A stretch of DNA of 10,000 bases from Flavobacterium sp. (GTDB taxonomy: Bacteria > Bacteroidota > Bacteroidia > Flavobacteriales > Flavobacteriaceae). A program made the position numbers and the translations under genes. The notes beneath the pieces are model-generated. The model worked only from the letters and a program-made list of their open reading frames with translations. It did not search any database and was not told the DNA's origin. This document shows positions 1 through 8,225 of this stretch, piece after piece (position 1 is the first letter of the stretch; each line of letters starts with the position of its first letter). The stretch covers positions 1 through 10,000 of the forward strand of contig NZ_JAIWOF010000028.1 of the NCBI RefSeq assembly GCF_020217025.1, written 5' to 3'.

Positions 1-396
1 AATCGTGACCGCGCTATTATTGCCGTGAAGCAAAATTATTCGGCATTCATTCGTATGAGTATTGCTAATTTGTTTAGTGAAGACAATCGCGAACGTTTAG
101 CTGATATTATAGAAGAAGTAAAATTAGAAGCTTTAAAAACACCACTTCAAGGCATTGTTGCTGCATTAGAAGGTATGAAAATCAGGAAAGACCGCGAAGT
201 TATTTTGCATTTTGCGCCTTATCCCATTCAGCTTATTTTAGGCAAAAAAGATCCTGTTTTAAACTACGATGATAATTTAGAACAAATCGAAGGCACGCAA
301 GTACAACTCACCACTTTTGAAGATGGTCACATGAGTCATTTTGAAAACCAAGCGGAATTATTGGCGGTTTTGAATGGTTTTTTGAAAAGGGTTTAG
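1..396 (+). CDS. alpha/beta hydrolase, C-terminal fragment (5' end outside window)
   Basis: The reading frame is open from base 1 to the TAG at 394-396, giving 131 visible residues. A GTG at 25 lies inside the continuing frame and is unlikely to be the start. The fragment looks like the cap-to-C-terminal part of an alpha/beta-hydrolase fold enzyme. A helical stretch (about residues 9-60) is followed by a strand and the loop LGKKDPVL, whose Asp (fragment residue 84) fits the catalytic acid. Then comes FEDGHMSHFEN, whose first His (residue 110) fits the catalytic His, and a final amphipathic helix ending LKRV. The nucleophile elbow would lie upstream and is not seen, so substrate and subfamily cannot be assigned. 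The gene converges on the S41 peptidase gene, and their stop codons overlap within 4 bp. The family call is fairly sure; the function is unknown. Confidence 0.8.
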   Translation, partial: NRDRAIIAVKQNYSAFIRMSIANLFSEDNRERLADIIEEVKLEALKTPLQGIVAALEGMKIRKDREVILHFAPYPIQLILGKKDPVLNYDDNLEQIEGTQVQLTTFEDGHMSHFENQAELLAVLNGFLKRV

Positions 397-2573
397 TTAT
401 TAATCAACTCGATAGCTTTTTCTAATAATTCATCTTTTCCTGAACGAATTCCTTTAATGGTTGGTTCCATTTTAATATCTGGAACAATTCCAATACGTTG
501 TGTTTCAGAACCATCAGGAGTTAAAACGCCAATTCCAGAAATGTAAGTAAAAATATTTCCAGGTAAAATAATTGTCGAAACATTTCCATCTGCTCCAGCT
601 GTTGTACTTCCTAATACTTTTGCGTTTGGTGCTACTCGTAACGCCATTGCTGAATATTCTGCTTGACTTTGGGTTTCTTCATTAACTAATATAATTACTT
701 TTCCTTTAAAAGCATCTTTATTTTTACCTCCTACTTGTATTTCTCCTCCTCTAAAAGTAAACAATCCTGGTGTTTTAATATCTCCAGCGGTGAACTTTAC
801 AAAGTCTTTTTTCTCATTTAGTAGATAATTACTCAAACTAAATATAATAAAATCAGAAGGATAACATCTTAAATCAACTATCAAGCCTTTTTTATCCAAA
901 AACTTATCCATTATTTCATTGATTTCACCTTTTTTCAATGTTCCTGGATAAATGTAACCTATGTTTTCATTGATAATTTTATGCGAAACTGGTTCTTCTC
1001 TGAAATACTTGTATTTGATTGTACCAATGACTACATCTTTAATTCCTGAATTGTTTTCGATTGTAAGCTGAATAGAATTATCATTTGTTCGCAACATTTT
1101 TCGTGCCACATCTCGCAATTGTGTAGGATAATTGGAAGCTGGAAAATACTTCAAATTATTGTTTAACCAATCCTCCACTTTTACACCATTAACAGAAACA
1201 ATTACATCACCAACTTGTAAATTAGCATCTTTAAATTCGTCTTGTAATTTAACAACTATAGCTTTGTTTTCGACAAATTTTATTTTTATAGGAGCAACAT
1301 TTTCGCCAAAAAAAGCATCTAAAACAGAATTATATCCCCAAATATTAGCATGTGTATCTTGAATTTTTCCAATAAGTTCTAACAGGGTCAAAGTATACTC
1401 TTTTTGATCTTTTGTAGCGGTCATTCTCGGAATGAATTCTGTTAAAACTGAATCCCAATTTTCATCCATCAAATGACGATTTGGAGAAAAGTATTCAATC
1501 ATGTTCCAATATCTAAAAACCGCTAAAAGCTTAACTCCAGTATCGGAATATTCCATTTTACTGTACACTTTCTCATCAGTAAAATTTGGATTATTTACAA
1601 TTTTATGTAATTTGATGTAATAGTTTTTATCACTTCTTTCAGCTTTATTTACCTTTTGTAGTAATGAAGATAAATCAGAAGAAATTAAATTGGTATCGGA
1701 AATCCATTTTGTGTTAGGAAGTAACTTAATAGTACTTTCTTTCGGAAGTTTTTGAGAAGTAGTTTTGAAAGTCCCTAATTTGTTAATCCATTGCACTAAT
1801 TCACCATCAAAGTTTTGACTATTTATTTTTGGTAACATTCTAAACAACTCATAATCCCAGCTGATTTTACCTTCGGCTATCGCTGGATGATAGTATTTCA
1901 CAAACCCCCAAACTTTTCCTAATACAAATAGATTTCGCTTTTGAATTTCGTTTAGATTTGTAATTTCAAATTTTGAACCTGCATCAAATTCTGTGTCTTT
2001 ATCAATAATGGAAAGTTCTTTTTCAACAGGTTTTAGTTTTTCAATTGGTTTTCCATCAATGGTGACTTTAAAATTATCAAACCAAGCTTTTCCTTTACCA
2101 ACTAAAATTCCTGCGACATAAATTTCATCTGCATTTTCTTTGAAATCAATTGTTACAGTGTGTTTTTTCCATTCAGAAGTTCCTTGCAATTTTTGGCTTT
2201 GCATATTATCAAATCCAACAGATTGTTCGTCTTTATCTATTCTAATTAGTAATCCAACGAAACCATCTGAAACATTTTCATATTTCATAAAGCCTTCTAA
2301 AGTGATTTTTTTACCTTTAAAATTTGCAGGAAGCTTGTAAGCAACACAACCAAAACCTTCACCTTCCTTGACATTAACAAGCATGCTGTTTTTTCCAGAA
2401 ACGGCATTAGTCGAATCCATTTTTAATTCACTATCTCCCCATCGAATCCAATCCTTTGGCAATTCATCCTCTTTAGAATATTTTTCAAAATCAAGATTAA
2501 AAACAGGTACCTGATTTTGCGAAAACAAAATATTAACCAATAAAATGAATGCAAAAGAGAAGATTTTTTTCAT
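393..2573 (-). CDS. secreted S41-family (C-terminal-processing/tricorn-like) serine peptidase with N-terminal jelly-roll-like domain
   Basis: A 726-residue protein. Residues 1-19 form a Sec signal peptide (MKK, hydrophobic core, ending LFSQ) with no lipobox Cys, so it is probably periplasmic or exported. Residues about 22-178 resemble a carbohydrate-binding-module-like beta sandwich (NLDFE start, GKAWFDNFKV end). Residues about 205-400 hold the helical region typical of this Bacteroidota family, with two W/Y-rich motifs: WGFVKYYHP...WDYELFR and YWNMIEYFSPNRHL...W. Asp406-Thr-His408 fits the conserved DxH position. A PDZ-like segment (about 428-480, LQVGDVIVSVNG) precedes the S41 core (about 535-705). 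Ser636 in ETQSQAEYSAMA is the likely nucleophile, and GSTTAGADGN (655-664) and Glu690 (DGSETQRIGIVPDI) follow. The Lys used by CtpA/Tsp enzymes is not seen at the equivalent loop, which suggests a tricorn-like Ser/His/Glu arrangement (inference). The signal peptide supports the start. The substrate is unknown. Confidence 0.88.
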   Translation of the reverse strand: MKKIFSFAFILLVNILFSQNQVPVFNLDFEKYSKEDELPKDWIRWGDSELKMDSTNAVSGKNSMLVNVKEGEGFGCVAYKLPANFKGKKITLEGFMKYENVSDGFVGLLIRIDKDEQSVGFDNMQSQKLQGTSEWKKHTVTIDFKENADEIYVAGILVGKGKAWFDNFKVTIDGKPIEKLKPVEKELSIIDKDTEFDAGSKFEITNLNEIQKRNLFVLGKVWGFVKYYHPAIAEGKISWDYELFRMLPKINSQNFDGELVQWINKLGTFKTTSQKLPKESTIKLLPNTKWISDTNLISSDLSSLLQKVNKAERSDKNYYIKLHKIVNNPNFTDEKVYSKMEYSDTGVKLLAVFRYWNMIEYFSPNRHLMDENWDSVLTEFIPRMTATKDQKEYTLTLLELIGKIQDTHANIWGYNSVLDAFFGENVAPIKIKFVENKAIVVKLQDEFKDANLQVGDVIVSVNGVKVEDWLNNNLKYFPASNYPTQLRDVARKMLRTNDNSIQLTIENNSGIKDVVIGTIKYKYFREEPVSHKIINENIGYIYPGTLKKGEINEIMDKFLDKKGLIVDLRCYPSDFIIFSLSNYLLNEKKDFVKFTAGDIKTPGLFTFRGGEIQVGGKNKDAFKGKVIILVNEETQSQAEYSAMALRVAPNAKVLGSTTAGADGNVSTIILPGNIFTYISGIGVLTPDGSETQRIGIVPDIKMEPTIKGIRSGKDELLEKAIELINN

Positions 2574-2645
2574 AACTATGTTTTTCGGTTACTATAACTT
2601 TTGTAAAGAAAACGAAAAAGAATGTAAGAAAATTGTAACGAAATG

Positions 2646-5423
2646 TTAAACCTTTTCCTTAAACGCAATTTCTGGATTGAAAATTTCCAAAATCAACGTT
2701 TCTAATTCCGATTTAAAATCTTCTAAGATTTCAGTTGAAATAATAAGTTCAGCATCTTTTCCTTTACCTAATCCGAAAGGTAAAAAACCGTTTTTCATGT
2801 TTTTGAACGAAACAATTCCTGCGGAAACTTCTCGATTTTGTTTTAATTCGTGATTTTCAAACATCAAAGCATAACATAGTAACTGAATGATTTTTTCATT
2901 TTTTATATCAGATGTCAAATCACCAAAATCTTGAATTTTTAAGCTATTTCCATCTACTTTTCCGGTTTTGTAATCGATGATTCTGATGGCGCCTTCTCGC
3001 TCTTCAATTCGGTCGACTTTACCTGCTATTTTTATTGAAAAGGGTAAAGATTTCACTTCAATTTCACAAGACAAACTCGCTTCTAACAGTAATACTTTTA
3101 TAGCTTGACCGTCTTCGATGTCTTTCTTTTCCAATTGTAGAAAATTGTATACATTTCGTTTCGCTACTTCAAACGCCAATAGGTTTTTTCCTTTGGTAAT
3201 TTCGCCTTCTTTGTAAATTTCTTTGAAATGTTTTAGAATAACTTCATCAATTTTGGCTTCCATCGCTTCGATATGATGCAATGCCAAAAACTGATTCAAA
3301 TATGGCGTATACAATTCTTCCAAAGCATTGTGAATAATGGTTCCCAACGTATTTACTGCGATGTTTTCTTCAACTTCATCAGCTTCGTTAATGCGCAAAA
3401 TACGTTGCATATAAAACTGTAACGGATTTCGAATATAATTCGTCAACGAAGATGGTGAAAATCCTTTATCCGTTGCGATTTCGTGTAAACGGGTTAAGAT
3501 TTTATCAGTTTTTGGAATCGTAACGGGTTCGTATGCTTTTTCAGGTAAAACTGCGTTATAAATGGTACTTGTAATGTTGTGTTTTGGTTGTTTCTCGATT
3601 TCTAATTGGGTAATGAAACGGCTTTTTTCTCCAGCATCAATTCCTTCGTTGTCGGTATTATAAAGCAACCAAATGTTTTTCGCACGCAATAACAAATGAT
3701 AAAAGTGATAGCAATAAATCGCATCTTTTTCTTTGTAGGTAGGCAAACCTAATTCTTTCTTTACATCATACGGAATGAATGAATTCTGCGATTTTCCAGC
3801 TGGAAATTTGCCTTCGTTTACTGAAGTGATAATCACATTTTTAAAATCTAATACACGGCTTTCTAAAACACCCATTACTTGAAGTCCTGACAAAGGTTCG
3901 CCTTCGAAAGAAACTTCCGCTAAATCGATAATTTGCTTGTAAATCGCTTGAAGCGATGGCAAGCTTTCAATTTGATTATAAGTTTCGTGATAATTGGTTA
4001 ATTTATTTATCGTTTTAAAAACGGAATACACAAAAGCTTTCGTAACTTTTTCTTCGGCATCATCGTTGCTTAAATAGGATTTTATGATAAGTAAAATCGA
4101 ATTCAAATTCACTAAAATATCGGAAATTGAATCATCCCAACGTGTAAATAATAATTTGAAGAATTTGTTTTCTGTATTTGGATATTTCTCTTCGTATAAA
4201 CTGAATAATTTTTGATTCGAAAAGAAGGTAAAATTGTTGTTATTAATCACTTTTACTACTTCTTCCACTTTACAATACGGTTCCACCAAAGGATGATTCA
4301 GAATATCTAGAACTTCTTTGTAATAGAACGTGTAACTTTTTTCGTTTCGTTGTTTAGCATTGGTATGCAACTTAAACAACTTGCTAATCAACAATTGTGC
4401 AGGATTATTTTTACTCGGATAACCCATCGTAATATTCAACGCATCAACCGATTCTGGCAAACCGTATAAAACAGGAAGCAACAGGTTTTCGTCACCTAGA
4501 ACAACAGCGGTTTTTTCTAAATTTGGGTTTTCAGATTGATTTTTTTCAATAATCGTTCCCACAATTTTGGCTTGACCGATACTTTTTGGCGTACCAATAA
4601 TTTCGATATTCTTTTCTTCACTAAAGTGATTTACTACCCATTCGAAATCTTGATTTACGAAAGGCTTCCATTCTTTCTTGAACTTTCTAATGAACAAACC
4701 AGCATCGTGATACGAATCATTTAAAAACACCTCATCGATATCCCAATAAATTTTGGCTTTGTTCTCGTTGGCTAAATGTTTGAATATTCTTTCTTCAGCT
4801 TGATTTAAAGCATTGAAACCTGCAAAATAGATTTGATTAGTAATGGTTATGGTAAACGAAACTAAGTTTTTTACAGCTTCTCTGTACAATAAACCTTGAT
4901 AACCGATTCCTTTTTTTAATAAATGCTCATAAAAAGATTCGTAATACAAAGGCAATTTAGCCCAAAACTCTAAATGAGTTGTGATTAATTTGGTTTTGTC
5001 TTGTGGTTGTAAATCCCAACGTTTTAATGCTTCGATATCTTCTAAATAGGAGAATACGTGATTTGGGTCTAATAAATAACGATCGATTTCATTAAAATCT
5101 TGAATAGCAGTTTTTGCCCAAGTAGCAAATTCTTCGAAGCTTTGCTGTTTGGATTTTTCTGTAACAGAAAGATAGACTTCGTAGAATTCGAATAACAATT
5201 CAATTGGATCAATGGTACGAAGACCCGAAATCTCTTGAATGAAATCTTCAATACTAATGATAGTCGGCGCAAAAGAAGTAGTTTCTAATTGATTTTTTAA
5301 ACTCTCTAAAAGAAATACTTTGGCTCTTTTATTGGGTAATACAATCAAACAATTTGACAATTCAATATCAGATTGTGATAAAATTATGGCGCTTAACTTA
5401 TCTAAAAAAGTATCTTGTTTCAT
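2646..5423 (-). CDS. AddB-like PD-(D/E)XK nuclease / inactivated-helicase subunit
   Basis: A cytoplasmic protein of 925 residues, annotated by family as a PD-(D/E)XK nuclease of the AddB/RecC-like type. It probably pairs with an AddA/RecB-like helicase to resect double-strand breaks. The N-terminus (CLIVLPNKRAKVFLLESL, 25-42) resembles the start of the AddB helicase-like domain, but there is no GxxGxGKT/S Walker A. Later helicase-like landmarks are IYFAGFNALNQAEERIF (198-214) and LQVMGVLESRVLDFKNV followed by SVNEGKFP (514-541). The nuclease domain spans about 655-915: SPSSLTNYIRNPLQFY, GTIIHNALEELY (His698), GKVDRIE (Asp804), IIDYKTG (Asp817, Lys819) and QLLCY (Gln847). The Cys residues that form the iron-sulfur cluster in Bacillus AddB are absent: NPLQFY stands where CPLxF is usual, and the chain ends at NPEIAFKEKV without CxxC. 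The start codon lies 15 bp after an intrinsic terminator of the OmpA gene. It is not certain that it forms a complex with the helicase at 8226-10000. Confidence 0.87.
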   Translation of the reverse strand: MKQDTFLDKLSAIILSQSDIELSNCLIVLPNKRAKVFLLESLKNQLETTSFAPTIISIEDFIQEISGLRTIDPIELLFEFYEVYLSVTEKSKQQSFEEFATWAKTAIQDFNEIDRYLLDPNHVFSYLEDIEALKRWDLQPQDKTKLITTHLEFWAKLPLYYESFYEHLLKKGIGYQGLLYREAVKNLVSFTITITNQIYFAGFNALNQAEERIFKHLANENKAKIYWDIDEVFLNDSYHDAGLFIRKFKKEWKPFVNQDFEWVVNHFSEEKNIEIIGTPKSIGQAKIVGTIIEKNQSENPNLEKTAVVLGDENLLLPVLYGLPESVDALNITMGYPSKNNPAQLLISKLFKLHTNAKQRNEKSYTFYYKEVLDILNHPLVEPYCKVEEVVKVINNNNFTFFSNQKLFSLYEEKYPNTENKFFKLLFTRWDDSISDILVNLNSILLIIKSYLSNDDAEEKVTKAFVYSVFKTINKLTNYHETYNQIESLPSLQAIYKQIIDLAEVSFEGEPLSGLQVMGVLESRVLDFKNVIITSVNEGKFPAGKSQNSFIPYDVKKELGLPTYKEKDAIYCYHFYHLLLRAKNIWLLYNTDNEGIDAGEKSRFITQLEIEKQPKHNITSTIYNAVLPEKAYEPVTIPKTDKILTRLHEIATDKGFSPSSLTNYIRNPLQFYMQRILRINEADEVEENIAVNTLGTIIHNALEELYTPYLNQFLALHHIEAMEAKIDEVILKHFKEIYKEGEITKGKNLLAFEVAKRNVYNFLQLEKKDIEDGQAIKVLLLEASLSCEIEVKSLPFSIKIAGKVDRIEEREGAIRIIDYKTGKVDGNSLKIQDFGDLTSDIKNEKIIQLLCYALMFENHELKQNREVSAGIVSFKNMKNGFLPFGLGKGKDAELIISTEILEDFKSELETLILEIFNPEIAFKEKV

Positions 5424-5435
5424 TTTATAAAAATA

Positions 5436-5464
5436 AAAAAACGTCCCGAAATATCGGGACGTTT
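5436..5464 (-). terminator. intrinsic terminator of the OmpA-family gene
   Basis: On the minus strand, an 11-bp perfect stem (AAACGTCCCGA pairing with TCGGGACGTTT, positions 5454-5464 and 5439-5449) closes a 4-nt TATT loop. A T-rich run, TTTT-A-TTTTT, follows down to about 5429. The hairpin starts 22 bp after the OmpA stop codon, so it fits a factor-independent terminator for that gene. Read on the plus strand, the hairpin has only a short broken T-run (TTTCTT), so it would be weaker in that direction, where no gene needs it. The T-run reaches almost to the AddB-like start codon (5421-5423), leaving no room for a separate promoter after the hairpin. Confidence 0.9.
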
Positions 5465-5486
5465 CTTAGTATATTTTAGAAAGAAA

Positions 5487-6890
5487 TTATTTAACTAATT
5501 TCACTTCTACTCTTCTGTTGTTAGCTTTACCTTTAGCAGTTTTGTTAGAATCTACTGGCATAGACTCACCAAAACCTTTAGAAGATAATCTAGAAGCATC
5601 GATACCGTTTTCAACTAAGAAGTTTTTAACAGCAGCAGCTCTATCTTCAGATAATTTTTGGTTCATTGTATCTTTACCATCAGCATCTGTATGACCTTCT
5701 AATGAGAACTTAGCAGTAGGATACTCTTTTAAGATAGCAGCCATAGCTTTTAAAACTGGAATTGTTTGTTTTTGGAAAGAAGCTTTACCAGAGTTAAACA
5801 AAATAGTTTTACCGTAATCATTTAATTTTTTCATTGCATCGTCAGATACTTCTGGACAACCATTGTTAGCAACAGTACCAGCTACAGTAGGACATTTGTC
5901 ATCTTTATCAGCAACACCGTCACCGTCAGTATCTGGCCATGGACAACCTGCGTTATCTTTAGCACCAGCTACAGTAGGACATTTGTCATCTTTATCAGCA
6001 ACACCGTCACCGTCAGCATCTGGACATCCGTTCATCATTTTAGTTCCTTTGTCATCTGGACAAGCATCTTCTTTGTTGATGATTCCGTCACCATCATTAT
6101 CAGGACAACCGTTTAATTCTTTAGTACCTGCTTCTTCTGGACAAGCATCTTCTGAATCTTGGATTCCGTCTTTATCTGTATCTGGACATCCTTTGAATTC
6201 TGGTAAACCAGCAACTTCTGGACATGCATCATCTTTGTCGTAAATTCCGTCACCATCTGTATCTTTACCTCCAAATTTGAAAGTTAAACCAGCAAAGTGT
6301 TGGATGTGAGTTGGGATATCAGCGTTTGGAGTTCTGTTATCGTCAAATGAATGTTTGTAAGTAGATTGGAATTGTAAACCAACTTGCTCAGTAAACCAAA
6401 AAGTTAATCCTAAACCTCCATTAACTGTACCTGCAGAAGCATCTCCAAGGAAATTGTAACCTCCACCAATGTTAACAGAAGGATCTAACCATTTAGATTT
6501 CAATAAATCCATAAAGCTGTATTTAATAACAGCATCAAAAGCATAATAATTTAAGTTACCTGGGTTTGCAACATCATCAGTTGATTCAGTTCCAGGAACT
6601 CTAGAAATCCATTTATCAATTGTGTTAACAGAACCTGTTAAACCAAATGAAAAACCGTCTCCAACGTATCTAGATACGCTTAAATAAGAAACTGAAGGTA
6701 AAACATTCCAGTTTTCTTTAACATTTAATAATTGGATGAATTTTGGACTGTCATTACCAACAGCACTAACTTTAGTGTCAACTCCATTTACCCCAAAAGA
6801 CACTGCCCATGGGTTGTTGCTATCTTGTGCTTGCGATGTTAAACCAGCAAACAATAAAGCTGCAGCAAATAATTTGTTAAGATGTTTCAT
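5487..6890 (-). CDS. OmpA-family outer-membrane protein with five thrombospondin type-3 repeats
   Basis: A 467-residue outer-membrane protein that probably tethers the outer membrane to peptidoglycan. A signal peptide covers about residues 1-21 ([21 protein letters not shown]). Residues 25-208 look like an N-terminal beta-barrel (alternating aromatic and hydrophobic strands, ending [11 protein letters not shown]). Residues 210-346 hold five calcium-binding thrombospondin type-3 repeats, each starting DxDxDG and carrying two Cys in CP motifs. Residues about 355-467 form the OmpA peptidoglycan-binding domain: [31 protein letters not shown] and NNRRVEVKL. Asp402 and Arg417 are 15 residues apart, as in the diaminopimelate-binding Asp/Arg pair of OmpA proteins. 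The gene has its own Bacteroidota-type promoter and an intrinsic terminator, so it looks like a monocistronic, well-expressed unit. No Shine-Dalgarno sequence precedes the ATG, and the signal peptide fixes the start. The overall architecture matches the common OmpA/P60-type proteins of flavobacteria. Confidence 0.95.
   Translation of the reverse strand: MKHLNKLFAAALLFAGLTSQAQDSNNPWAVSFGVNGVDTKVSAVGNDSPKFIQLLNVKENWNVLPSVSYLSVSRYVGDGFSFGLTGSVNTIDKWISRVPGTESTDDVANPGNLNYYAFDAVIKYSFMDLLKSKWLDPSVNIGGGYNFLGDASAGTVNGGLGLTFWFTEQVGLQFQSTYKHSFDDNRTPNADIPTHIQHFAGLTFKFGGKDTDGDGIYDKDDACPEVAGLPEFKGCPDTDKDGIQDSEDACPEEAGTKELNGCPDNDGDGIINKEDACPDDKGTKMMNGCPDADGDGVADKDDKCPTVAGAKDNAGCPWPDTDGDGVADKDDKCPTVAGTVANNGCPEVSDDAMKKLNDYGKTILFNSGKASFQKQTIPVLKAMAAILKEYPTAKFSLEGHTDADGKDTMNQKLSEDRAAAVKNFLVENGIDASRLSSKGFGESMPVDSNKTAKGKANNRRVEVKLVK
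5853..6263 (-). repeat. tandem thrombospondin type-3 repeat block inside the OmpA-family gene
   Basis: Five coding repeats encode residues 210-346 of the OmpA-family protein. Four units are 27 codons. The fourth carries an extra Trp-Pro and is 29 codons. Each unit reads roughly D-x-D-x-D-G-(I/V)-x-(D/N)-x-(D/E)-D-x-C-P, then a loop, then G-C-P. The Asp positions fit Ca2+ binding and the two Cys per unit fit the disulfides of this repeat family. The block forms a rigid spacer between barrel and peptidoglycan-binding domain. The last two units are the most similar to each other at DNA level. Confidence 0.92.
5877..6016. repeat. 53-bp perfect direct repeat (two copies, 87-bp period)
   Basis: Bases 5877-5929 and 5964-6016 are identical over 53 bp by direct comparison. 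The offset is 87 bp, exactly 29 codons. They encode the shared [17 protein letters not shown] part of thrombospondin units four and five. The identity includes third codon positions, so this looks like a recent duplication or gene-conversion event rather than protein-level constraint alone. In-frame gain or loss of one unit by slippage or recombination would be possible here. Confidence 0.9.
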
Positions 6891-6927
6891 ACTTGTTTTA
6901 TTTAATTACAATGCGTTATAATTAGAA

Positions 6928-6959
6928 CAAAAGTAATACGTTTTTTTTAACTACAAAAA
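6928..6959 (-). promoter_or_regulatory. Bacteroidota sigma-A-type promoter of the OmpA-family gene
   Basis: On the minus strand, TTTTTG at 6954-6959 matches the -33 TTTG element. TACTTTTG at 6928-6935 is an exact match to the -7 consensus TAnnTTTG known from Bacteroides and Flavobacterium. The spacer between them is 18 bp, within the usual range for flavobacteria. The spacer holds an eight-A run. Transcription would start near 6920-6924, giving a leader of about 30 nt that is A/T-rich and lacks a Shine-Dalgarno sequence. The assignment rests on motif match and position only. Confidence 0.75.
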
Positions 6960-6994
6960 GTTTTGTTAAAAAAAATTACTTATTTGTCGGATTT

Positions 6995-8191
6995 TTACTT
7001 GATTATTCCTAAATTTTTGGCCACTTCTGTAAAAGCTGCGATTGCTTTATCTAAGTGTTCCTGCGTATGTGCTGCCGATAATTGCACGCGAATACGCGCT
7101 TTATCCTTAGGAACTACCGGAAAGAAAAATCCAATTACATAGATTCCTTTTTTTAACAGTTCTTCTGCCATTACTTGCGATAATTTGGCATCATATAACA
7201 TAACTGGCACAATTGCAGAGTCGCCATCGATAAAATCAATACCTGCTTTTCTTAAACCTGCTTTGAAATAATTGGTGTTCCACTCTAATTTATCTCTTAA
7301 TGTCGTATCTTTTTCTAATAATTCGAAAACTTTTAATGAAGCACCTACAATTGAAGGCGCTAATGAATTTGAAAACAAATACGGACGAGATCGTTGACGT
7401 AAAATTTCTATGATTTCTTTTTTAGCGGTTGTATAACCTCCCATAGCTCCACCAAGTGCTTTTCCAAGTGTTCCTGTGATGATGTCTACTCTTCCCATTA
7501 CACCTTTAGCTTCTAATGTTCCTTTTCCTGTAGCTCCGATGAAACCAGCGGCGTGACATTCGTCAACCATAACCATAGCATCATATTTATCGGCTAAGTC
7601 ACAAATTTTATCTAGTGGCGCTACTAATCCGTCCATTGAGAAAACTCCGTCGGTTACAATTAATTTAAAACGGTGACCTGCTTCAGTTGCTTTGATTAAC
7701 TGTTGCTCTAAGTCTTCCATATTGTTGTTTTCGTAACGGTAACGAGCTGCTTTACACAAACGAACACCATCAATAATAGAGGCATGATTCAAAGAATCAG
7801 AAATAATACAATCTTCTTCTCCTAATAAAGGTTCGAAAACTCCTCCATTCGCATCAAAAGCCGCTGCGTATAAAATAGTATCTTCTGTTCCGTAGAAATC
7901 GGCAATCTTTTTTTCTAATTCTTTGTGAATATCTTGCGTTCCACAAATAAAACGTACTGATGACATTCCGAATCCATGAGAATCCAAAGCATCTTTTGCT
8001 GCTTGCACTACTTCTGGATGTGATGACAATCCTAAATAATTATTCGCACAAAAGTTTAAAACCGTTTCACCAGTCGAAATCGTAATTTCTGCTCCTTGAG
8101 GCGAAGTGATAATGCGTTCTTTTTTAAATAATCCGTTTTCTTGAATCGTATTTAATTCGTTTTGTAGGTGTTGTTGGATTTTTCCGTACAT
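6995..8191 (-). CDS. kbl: glycine C-acetyltransferase (2-amino-3-ketobutyrate CoA ligase)
   Basis: A cytoplasmic PLP enzyme of 398 residues, the same length as E. coli Kbl. It cleaves 2-amino-3-oxobutanoate with CoA to glycine and acetyl-CoA, the second step of threonine breakdown after threonine 3-dehydrogenase. It belongs to the alpha-oxoamine synthase family (aminotransferase fold type I). Visible landmarks match E. coli numbering: [10 protein letters not shown] (46-55), [14 protein letters not shown] (73-86), His136 ([15 protein letters not shown]), Ser185 (DGVFSMDG), Asp210 and His213 (VDECHAAGF), the Schiff-base Lys244 ([15 protein letters not shown]) and the substrate-binding Arg368 (RIRVQ). 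Nothing is missing. DECHA resembles the eukaryotic GCAT form at this site. No threonine dehydrogenase gene is seen nearby. The gene starts 34 bp after the helicase stop codon with no terminator between, so it is probably co-transcribed with that gene. The T-rich stretch after its stop has no stem. Confidence 0.96.
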   Translation of the reverse strand: MYGKIQQHLQNELNTIQENGLFKKERIITSPQGAEITISTGETVLNFCANNYLGLSSHPEVVQAAKDALDSHGFGMSSVRFICGTQDIHKELEKKIADFYGTEDTILYAAAFDANGGVFEPLLGEEDCIISDSLNHASIIDGVRLCKAARYRYENNNMEDLEQQLIKATEAGHRFKLIVTDGVFSMDGLVAPLDKICDLADKYDAMVMVDECHAAGFIGATGKGTLEAKGVMGRVDIITGTLGKALGGAMGGYTTAKKEIIEILRQRSRPYLFSNSLAPSIVGASLKVFELLEKDTTLRDKLEWNTNYFKAGLRKAGIDFIDGDSAIVPVMLYDAKLSQVMAEELLKKGIYVIGFFFPVVPKDKARIRVQLSAAHTQEHLDKAIAAFTEVAKNLGIIK

Positions 8192-8225
8192 AATATGTTT
8201 ATTGTTACTAGTTTGTTGTTTAGAA

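Noticed and set aside
25..27. The GTG as the start of the hydrolase gene
   Set aside because: The frame continues upstream to base 1, and a protein starting here would lack the whole nucleophile half of the alpha/beta-hydrolase fold.
2574..2645. A separate promoter or terminator between the AddB-like and S41 genes
   Set aside because: No TAnnTTTG with a -33 TTG at a suitable distance was found, and no stem with a T-run. Co-transcription is the simpler reading, though a weak promoter cannot be excluded.
5863..6243. A 126-codon open frame on the plus strand inside the OmpA gene
   Set aside because: It is a low-complexity Ser/Pro/Ala-rich translation opposite the thrombospondin repeats. The GAT/GAC-rich repeat DNA lacks stops in this frame, and the product resembles no known protein.
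6961..6994. The T-rich tract after kbl as an intrinsic terminator
   Set aside because: On the minus strand there is a T-run, but no GC-bearing stem precedes it.
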